Origin: an uncultured Alphaproteobacteria bacterium
GTDB taxonomy: Bacteria; Pseudomonadota; Alphaproteobacteria; HIMB59; GCA-002718135
Reading direction: 5' to 3'
Length of the DNA: 64,000 nucleotides
Assembly: GCA_902584805.1 (NCBI GenBank)
Contig: CACIBE010000001.1
Coordinates: 143,344-207,343, forward strand
Shown here: piece by piece, positions 57,780 to 64,000 of the stretch
Layout: each line of letters begins with the position of its first letter
How positions within the stretch are numbered: position 1 is the stretch's first letter
Program-made: the position numbers and the translations under genes
Notes under the pieces: generated by a model
What the model was told of the DNA's origin: nothing
The model's input: the letters and a program-made list of their open reading frames with translations, nothing else
Database searches by the model: none

Positions 57780-59120
57780 ATGCTAAAAAAAAACGATCTA
57801 ATAGATTACTTTTATAAAGGAATCAAAAATAAGAATGATTTACGCATAGGAGTAGAACACGAGAAATTTGTACTAAAAAAAGAAAGTTTACATCAATTAT
57901 CTTATGAAGAACCCAAAGGCATAAAAGAAATTCTTTTAAAATTTGTAGATAAGGGATGGAAACCAAAGTATGATGATAAACATAATACAATAATCGCCTT
58001 AGAAAGATTTGGCGAAAGTATAACTTTAGAACCTGGTGGTCAGATCGAATTATCTGGAGCACAATTAAAAAATATCCATCAAACCTGTACTGAAACTAAT
58101 AGACATTTAATGGAATTAAAAGATATTGGTGAAGAATTTGGTTTTATATTATTAGGATTAGGCGTTGAGCCAAGTTTATCTCTTGATGATTTTCCTTGGA
58201 TGCCAAAACAAAGATATTCCATAATGAAAAAATATATGCCTAAAGTTGGTACTCTTGGACATCATATGATGAAACGCACATGTACAAACCAAGTAAATTT
58301 GGATTATCATTCTGAAGAAGATATGATTACTAAGTATCGATTAATGTTAAATCTTGAAGGTATAGCAACTGCAATATTTGCTAATTCACCTTTCGATCAA
58401 AAAGAAGTTTCCAAATATAAGAGTTTAAGATCTCATTTTTGGCATCACACAGACAAAAATAGAACAGGTTTATTGCCATTTGTTTTTGATAAAGATTTTA
58501 ATTTTGAAAAATATGCGCAGTATGCTCTTGATGTGCCAATGTATTTTGTAATTAGAAATCATAAATATATAGATATGACCGATTATACTTTTAGAGATTT
58601 TATGAATAATAACATCTCTAAAGATTTGCACATTGAAACCACTATTGAAGATTGGATAAACCACTTATCAACTTTATTTCCTCAAGTTAGATTAAAGCAA
58701 TTCTTAGAAATTCGTTCCATGGACGCATGTTCATGGGATTTAATATGTTCTCAGCCTGCTTTTTGGATTGGAATTTTATATAATGATGAAGCTATTGATA
58801 AAACAAATGAAATTGTTGAGGGTTGGAATCAAAAAGATAGAAATTTGATTAATAGTTTAGTGCCAAAAGACGGTCTACAAACCAAATTCAAAAATGGCAT
58901 TTTGTTAAATATTGCACAAAAATTATTTGAAATTTCAAAATCAGGTTTAGAAAAAAGAAATATTCTAGTCAAAAATGAAAAATATAATGAAACATTTTAT
59001 CTTAAAGATTTAGAACAAAATCTATCAAATGGCCATTCACCGGCTGATTTATTAATCAGCAAATATAATGGTGAATGGAAAAAAAATATTAATAAAATAT
59101 ATGAGGAAGAAATTTTCTAA
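57780..59120 (+). CDS. gshA: Glutamate-cysteine ligase (plant/alphaproteobacterial type)
   Basis: RIGVEHEKFVL, ITLEPGGQIELSGAQLKNIHQTC, FLEIRSMDACSW. Confidence 0.93.
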   Translation: MLKKNDLIDYFYKGIKNKNDLRIGVEHEKFVLKKESLHQLSYEEPKGIKEILLKFVDKGWKPKYDDKHNTIIALERFGESITLEPGGQIELSGAQLKNIHQTCTETNRHLMELKDIGEEFGFILLGLGVEPSLSLDDFPWMPKQRYSIMKKYMPKVGTLGHHMMKRTCTNQVNLDYHSEEDMITKYRLMLNLEGIATAIFANSPFDQKEVSKYKSLRSHFWHHTDKNRTGLLPFVFDKDFNFEKYAQYALDVPMYFVIRNHKYIDMTDYTFRDFMNNNISKDLHIETTIEDWINHLSTLFPQVRLKQFLEIRSMDACSWDLICSQPAFWIGILYNDEAIDKTNEIVEGWNQKDRNLINSLVPKDGLQTKFKNGILLNIAQKLFEISKSGLEKRNILVKNEKYNETFYLKDLEQNLSNGHSPADLLISKYNGEWKKNINKIYEEEIF

Positions 59121-60058
59121 TGAAAAAAAGTATAGCAATTCAAATGGATAATATTGAAAAAATTGATTATGAATTCGATACATCTTTTTTAATAGGTTAT
59201 GAGGCGCAAGAAAGAGATTATGATATTTTTTATTACAATCCAAAAGATTTATTCATAAAAGAGAATAATATTCAAGCATCTGGATATTATTTAGAGTTAT
59301 TGCTAGATGAAAAAAATTATTTCAATTTTAAATCTAATAAAATAATTGCCAAATTAGAAGATTTTCAATTTGTCTTTTTAAGACAAGATCCTCCTTTTGA
59401 TATGAATTATATCACATCGACTTATATTTTGGATTTACTTCCATCCTCAACAATTGTTGTGAATGACCCAACAGCAGTTAGAAATTCTACTGAAAAATTA
59501 TTTACATTTAACTTTAAAGAATTTATGCCACCTACTTTAGTAACAAAAGATTTAAAAATTATTAAAGAATTTTTAGATAAAGAAGAAGATATTATAACCA
59601 AACCACTTTATGGCAATGGAGGAGAGGGTATACATAGATTTGATAAAAGTAATTTTAATTCTAAAAAATTAGAAGAATATTTACACCTACCTATAATGGT
59701 TCAAAAATTTATCAATGAGATAAATGATGGGGACAGAAGAGTTGTTTTTTTTGATGGTGAATATTACGGTTCAGTTGCTAGAATACCTCAAGAAGGTAAT
59801 GTAAAGGCAAATTTTCATGCTGGCGGTAAGGCAAGTAAAACTGACCTAGTTTATAGAGACAAAGAAATTATCGAAAATTTGGGACCAAAACTAAAAGAGC
59901 ACAATCTTTTTTTTGTTGGAATTGATATAATTGGAAATTATCTAACAGAAATAAATGTAACTTCACCTACAGGATTGAAGCAAATTAATGCATTAAACAA
60001 CGTAAAATTAGAGAAAGATTTTTGGGATAAGCTTGAAGCAAAATATAAATTAGTTTAA
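59120..60058 (+). CDS. gshB: Glutathione synthetase
   Basis: FVFLRQDPPFDMNYITSTYILDLL, ITKPLYGNGGEGI, GIDIIGNYLTEINVTSPTGLKQI. Confidence 0.95.
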   Translation: MKKSIAIQMDNIEKIDYEFDTSFLIGYEAQERDYDIFYYNPKDLFIKENNIQASGYYLELLLDEKNYFNFKSNKIIAKLEDFQFVFLRQDPPFDMNYITSTYILDLLPSSTIVVNDPTAVRNSTEKLFTFNFKEFMPPTLVTKDLKIIKEFLDKEEDIITKPLYGNGGEGIHRFDKSNFNSKKLEEYLHLPIMVQKFINEINDGDRRVVFFDGEYYGSVARIPQEGNVKANFHAGGKASKTDLVYRDKEIIENLGPKLKEHNLFFVGIDIIGNYLTEINVTSPTGLKQINALNNVKLEKDFWDKLEAKYKLV

Positions 60059-60081
60059 TTATAGTATTTAAAGGAAAACAT

Positions 60082-60648
60082 ATGCACGAAAATAGAATTT
60101 TAATACACAGACTAAAAAATTTTGAAAATATAAATTCAAATTTTCTTATAATAATATTGATGTTATTTGGTTCAATTTTACTAGCGATTTCCGCTAAAGT
60201 TCAAGTGCCATTTTGGCCAGTGCCAATGACAATGCAGACGTTTGTCATATTCTTAATAGGCATGACATATAGTGTAAGATTATCTTTTGCCACAGTTGCA
60301 TTTTACCTTTTTCAAGGAGCTATAGGACTTCCTGTTTTTGCAGCCGGTGGTGGCGTTGCTTATTTAGTTGGACCAACAGCAGGATATCTTTATGGCATGT
60401 TATTTGCATCAATCGTTATAAGTTATTTAGCAAATTTAGGTTTTAGTAAAACATATTTTAAAGCTACAGTATCTCTATTAATTGGTTCTGCTATTATTTT
60501 TTCATTTGGTATCATCTATCTTGGTTATATTATTGGTTTCGAAAAAGCAGTAGTTGCTGGTCTTTTACCATTTATTCCAAGTGAATTGTTTAAAATTGCA
60601 CTAGCAGTTGCTTTGATCCCAACTTTACACAAAATTATTACAAAATAA
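60082..60648 (+). CDS. bioY: BioY family biotin transporter substrate-binding component
   Basis: AKVQVPFWPVPMTMQTFVIFLIGM, GLPVFAAGGGVAYLVGPTAGYLYG. Confidence 0.93.
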   Translation: MHENRILIHRLKNFENINSNFLIIILMLFGSILLAISAKVQVPFWPVPMTMQTFVIFLIGMTYSVRLSFATVAFYLFQGAIGLPVFAAGGGVAYLVGPTAGYLYGMLFASIVISYLANLGFSKTYFKATVSLLIGSAIIFSFGIIYLGYIIGFEKAVVAGLLPFIPSELFKIALAVALIPTLHKIITK

Positions 60649-60654
60649 TAATTA

Positions 60655-61545
60655 ATGAAAATCGGTATTGATGTAGGCGGTACCAAAACTGAGGGTATTC
60701 TTCTAGATCCAAATGGAACTGAAATAGATAGAAAAAGAATTAATACTGAAAAAAGTTATGATGGAACAATTAAGGGAATACTATCCATTATAAATCATTT
60801 TGAAGATAAACACGGCAAAGCAGATACTGTTGGTATGGGAATGCCAGGAGCCATATCAAATGATACAGCTTTAATTAAAAATGCTAATTCCATATGGTTA
60901 AATGGCAAACCTTTTAAGCAAGATTTAGATAAAATTTTAAGTAGAAATGTGAATTTGGAAAATGATGCTAATTGTTTTACTCTTTCTGAAGCGGTAGATG
61001 GAGCTGGTAAAGGGTTTGAAGTTGTTTTCGGAGTCATTATAGGAACTGGTGTAGGCGGTGGTATCAGTATCAATCAAAAAGTAATTAGAGGTCGTAATAG
61101 CATAAGCGGAGAGTGGGGACACATAGTTTTGCCAAGTAGAACAGAAGATGAAAAAAAATATGTTAAAAAATGTTATTGTGGAAAAGAAGGGTGCTTAGAG
61201 ACCTATATATCTGGACCAGGCTTTTCATCTGTCTATAATTTACGTTGCAATAAAAATTATAATTCACATCAAATTTTAGATGGTTTTAATAATAAAGAAA
61301 AAGATAGTATCTTTGCACTAAATCAATATGTCGATCATTTAGCAAGAGGCTTATCTCTAGTTTGTAATATTCTTGATCCAGATGTGATTGTTTTGGGTGG
61401 AGGTATGTCAAACATCGATTTTATTTACGAAAATATAAATGATGCTCTAAAAAAATATGTTTTTACAGATACGCTTCACACTAAAGTTGTAAAAAATATT
61501 CATGGTGATTCAAGTGGGGTAAGAGGAGCAGCTTGGCTTTCCTAA
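60655..61545 (+). CDS. ROK family sugar kinase
   Basis: IGIDVGGTKTEGILLD, GTGVGGGISIN, CYCGKEGCLETYISGPG Zn motif. Confidence 0.9.
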   Translation: MKIGIDVGGTKTEGILLDPNGTEIDRKRINTEKSYDGTIKGILSIINHFEDKHGKADTVGMGMPGAISNDTALIKNANSIWLNGKPFKQDLDKILSRNVNLENDANCFTLSEAVDGAGKGFEVVFGVIIGTGVGGGISINQKVIRGRNSISGEWGHIVLPSRTEDEKKYVKKCYCGKEGCLETYISGPGFSSVYNLRCNKNYNSHQILDGFNNKEKDSIFALNQYVDHLARGLSLVCNILDPDVIVLGGGMSNIDFIYENINDALKKYVFTDTLHTKVVKNIHGDSSGVRGAAWLS

Positions 61546-62993
61546 ATACCACCCATAGATATATATTTAATAGTTAAATAATCATCAAGGCCATATCGAG
61601 AACCTTCTCTTCCCATTCCTGATTCTTTAACTCCACCAAAAGGAACTTCCGCAATTGTTGGTAGCCCATTATTGATAGATACAATTCCATATTCAAGTGC
61701 TTCAGCAACTCTCCAAATTCTTCCTATGTCTCTTGAATAGAAATATGAAGCTAATCCATATGGTGTATCATTAGCCATTTTAATCACCTCATCATCACTA
61801 GAAAATTTATAAAGAGGCGCAACGGGCCCAAATGTTTCTTCAAAAGTAATTTTTGCATTTGTAGATACATTTGAGAGAACAGTTGGTTGATAGAAATTCC
61901 CACCAAGTGAATGCACATCTCCACCAATTGCTATTTTAGCTCCCGTATTTACTGCATCTTGTACATGATCAATTACTTTTTCTAAAGAGGATTGATCAAT
62001 TAAAGGACCAGAAACAATTCCATCTTCAAGTCCATTACCCACTGTTATTTTACTGACTTCATTTGTAAATTTCTCTAGGAATTCATCATAAATGTTTTCA
62101 TGCACAAATATTCTATTTGAACAAATACATGTTTGACCACTATTTCTAAATTTACTTTGAAGTGCGCCTGCAACAGCTTCATCCATATCTGCATCATCGA
62201 AAACAATAAATGGTGCATGACCACCAAGTTCCATAGAAACTTTTTTTACTGTTGAGGCACTTTGCTCTAAAAGTATTTTTCCAACCTCCGTAGATCCTGT
62301 AAAAGAAATTTTTCTTACAATTGGGTTACTTGTTAGTTCTTTACCAATCTCACTTGCCGATCCAGTGATTACATTAAATACACCATCTGGAAAACCCGCT
62401 TCTTTAGCAAGTACTGCTACAGCTAATGCTGAATACGGTGTTTGGCTTGCTGGTTTAACTACAGTAGTACAACCAACTGCTAGAGCGGCTGCACATTTTC
62501 TTGTGATCATTGAATTTGGAAAGTTCCATGGAGTTATTGCCCCCACAACACCAACAGGCTGTTTAATTATTACAATTCTTTTTCCAGGTCTTGGATCAGG
62601 AACTACATCACCATAAACTCTTTTTGCTTCTTCAGCATAGAACTCAATATAAGAAGCACCCATTAGTATTTCGCCCTTTGCTTCAGCCAGAGGTTTACCT
62701 TGCTCAATAGTCATTATTTTAGCTAAATCATCTGCATTTTCTATGATCAGCTCCCCCCATTTTTTAAGAATAACTGATCTTTCTTTAGCAGTAGTTTCTT
62801 TCCAAGTTTGGAAAGCAGTATTTGCATCATCTACAGCTTTTTTAGTTTCTGAAACTGAGCATTTTGGGACGTTGCCAATAATTTCAAGAGATGCTGGATT
62901 ATTTACTTCAAGAGTTTCACCTGAAGAACTGCCAACCCATTCCCCATTTATGAAACATTTTTGTTTAAAGAGTGATTTGTTATTTAATTCCAT
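61542..62993 (-). CDS. gabD: NAD(P)-dependent succinate-semialdehyde dehydrogenase-type aldehyde dehydrogenase
   Basis: FINGEWVGSSSGETLEVNNPAS, ITPWNFPNSMITRKCAAALAVGCTTVVKPASQTPYSALA, MELGGHAPFIVFDDADMDEAV, NSGQTCICSNR. Confidence 0.9.
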   Translation of the reverse strand: MELNNKSLFKQKCFINGEWVGSSSGETLEVNNPASLEIIGNVPKCSVSETKKAVDDANTAFQTWKETTAKERSVILKKWGELIIENADDLAKIMTIEQGKPLAEAKGEILMGASYIEFYAEEAKRVYGDVVPDPRPGKRIVIIKQPVGVVGAITPWNFPNSMITRKCAAALAVGCTTVVKPASQTPYSALAVAVLAKEAGFPDGVFNVITGSASEIGKELTSNPIVRKISFTGSTEVGKILLEQSASTVKKVSMELGGHAPFIVFDDADMDEAVAGALQSKFRNSGQTCICSNRIFVHENIYDEFLEKFTNEVSKITVGNGLEDGIVSGPLIDQSSLEKVIDHVQDAVNTGAKIAIGGDVHSLGGNFYQPTVLSNVSTNAKITFEETFGPVAPLYKFSSDDEVIKMANDTPYGLASYFYSRDIGRIWRVAEALEYGIVSINNGLPTIAEVPFGGVKESGMGREGSRYGLDDYLTIKYISMGGI

Positions 62994-63036
62994 ATGTTTT
63001 AATTATAATGCATAGTTTTAAATTAAGGAAAATATA

Positions 63037-64000
63037 ATGACAATAGTTAATTCTTGGAATGAATGGGATCCATTAAAACATGTTATAGTTGGAGCAGTTG
63101 AAAATGCCAACATACCTCCAATGGAACCAGCGCTTGAACCAAAAATTAGTAAAGATAGTGGTATGGCAGGATCTCACGGACCACGTTCAAAGGAATCAAT
63201 TGATAAAGCAAATATACAATTAGAAAACTTTGCTAAAATTTTAAATTCCCTAAATATAAAAGTTGATAGACCAACACCTATTGACTTTTCTCAGAGTATC
63301 GAGACACCTGATTGGTCTAATGATGGTATGTTTGGTTGCATGCCTCCAAGAGATGTTATTCTTACTGTAGGAAATGAAATGCTAGAGGCGCCAATGTCTT
63401 ACAGATGTAGATGGTTTGAGTACCTTGCTTATAGACCACTACTTGAAAAATATTACTCAGAAGATAAAAACATGAGATGGGAATCGGCACCTAAACCAAG
63501 ATTAACTAATCAATCGTATAAGTCTAATTATCTTCCTGAAGGTATAACGGAAGAAGAACGTTATAAAAAAATCGAAAATAGAGACATGATATTGACAGAA
63601 AAAGAACCACTTTTTGATGCAGCAGAAATTTTACGCTTTGGAAAAGATCTTTTTTATCATAACAATTTTACATCAAATTTAAGTGGCTTAGATTGGTTAA
63701 GAAGACATTATCCAAATCATCGTGTTCATCAAATTAATTTACCAGGTGATTTAATTCCAACTCACATTGATGCATGTTTTACTCCAATTAAACCAGGAGT
63801 TATAATAATTAATCCAAATAGAAAAATATCATCAGAGCAAAGAAAAATTTTCGATGATAATAAATGGGAAATTCATGAGGCAGCACCTTCTATTCATAAT
63901 AGTCCACCACCTATGTGTTATTCATCAATCTGGTTGTCAATGAACGTTTTGATAATTGACCCTAAAACTATATGCGTCGAGGCAACAGAAGAAAAAATGA
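63037..64000 (+). CDS. Glycine amidinotransferase (AGAT) family, 3' truncated by window edge
   Basis: Not in ORF track; open from ATG 63037 to the window end. MTIVNSWNEWDPLKHVIVGAVENANIPPMEPALEP...EMLEAPMSYRCRWFEY...LPGDLIPTHIDACFTPIKPGVIIINP resembles AGAT (GATM-like). Confidence 0.88.
   Translation, partial: MTIVNSWNEWDPLKHVIVGAVENANIPPMEPALEPKISKDSGMAGSHGPRSKESIDKANIQLENFAKILNSLNIKVDRPTPIDFSQSIETPDWSNDGMFGCMPPRDVILTVGNEMLEAPMSYRCRWFEYLAYRPLLEKYYSEDKNMRWESAPKPRLTNQSYKSNYLPEGITEEERYKKIENRDMILTEKEPLFDAAEILRFGKDLFYHNNFTSNLSGLDWLRRHYPNHRVHQINLPGDLIPTHIDACFTPIKPGVIIINPNRKISSEQRKIFDDNKWEIHEAAPSIHNSPPPMCYSSIWLSMNVLIIDPKTICVEATEEKM

Overview
The window is an AT-rich chromosomal segment, densely packed with core genes. 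Gene content and order fit a streamlined marine alphaproteobacterium; that assignment is inference, not computed. From 5' to 3' it contains: the 3' part of ftsH, then glmM, hisZ, purA, rpoH, rluD, xseB, tlyA, aroC, fabI, pdxH, pyrE and a Usp protein. Next come a TauE/TIGR02186/YeiH-like sulfur-anion export neighbourhood and a molybdo/tungsto-formate dehydrogenase island (mobA, fdhD, tupB-like permease, mobB, moeA, tusA, fused NuoE-NuoF subunit, NuoG-like catalytic subunit). These are followed by tRNA-Thr, rlmB, tRNA-Tyr, tRNA-Gly, tuf and tRNA-Trp. A single uninterrupted rif-str-S10-spc-alpha supercluster runs from secE to rplQ. The right flank holds crcB, rluC-like, lipB, tRNA-Leu, mgtE, gshA, gshB, bioY, a ROK kinase, an SSADH-type dehydrogenase and a partial glycine amidinotransferase missing from the ORF track because it runs off the end. 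I found no mobile element, CRISPR array, rRNA, prophage or defence island. I do not see a convincing new multi-gene system. The best second-look items are a multi-hairpin leader before rplJ, a perfect 11-bp hairpin between rplL and rpoB, the absence of rpmD, an FdhD lacking the second Cys of its CxxC, an orphan tungstate permease, systematic 4- or 15-nt overlaps at convergent gene ends, and a shared CATG double start.
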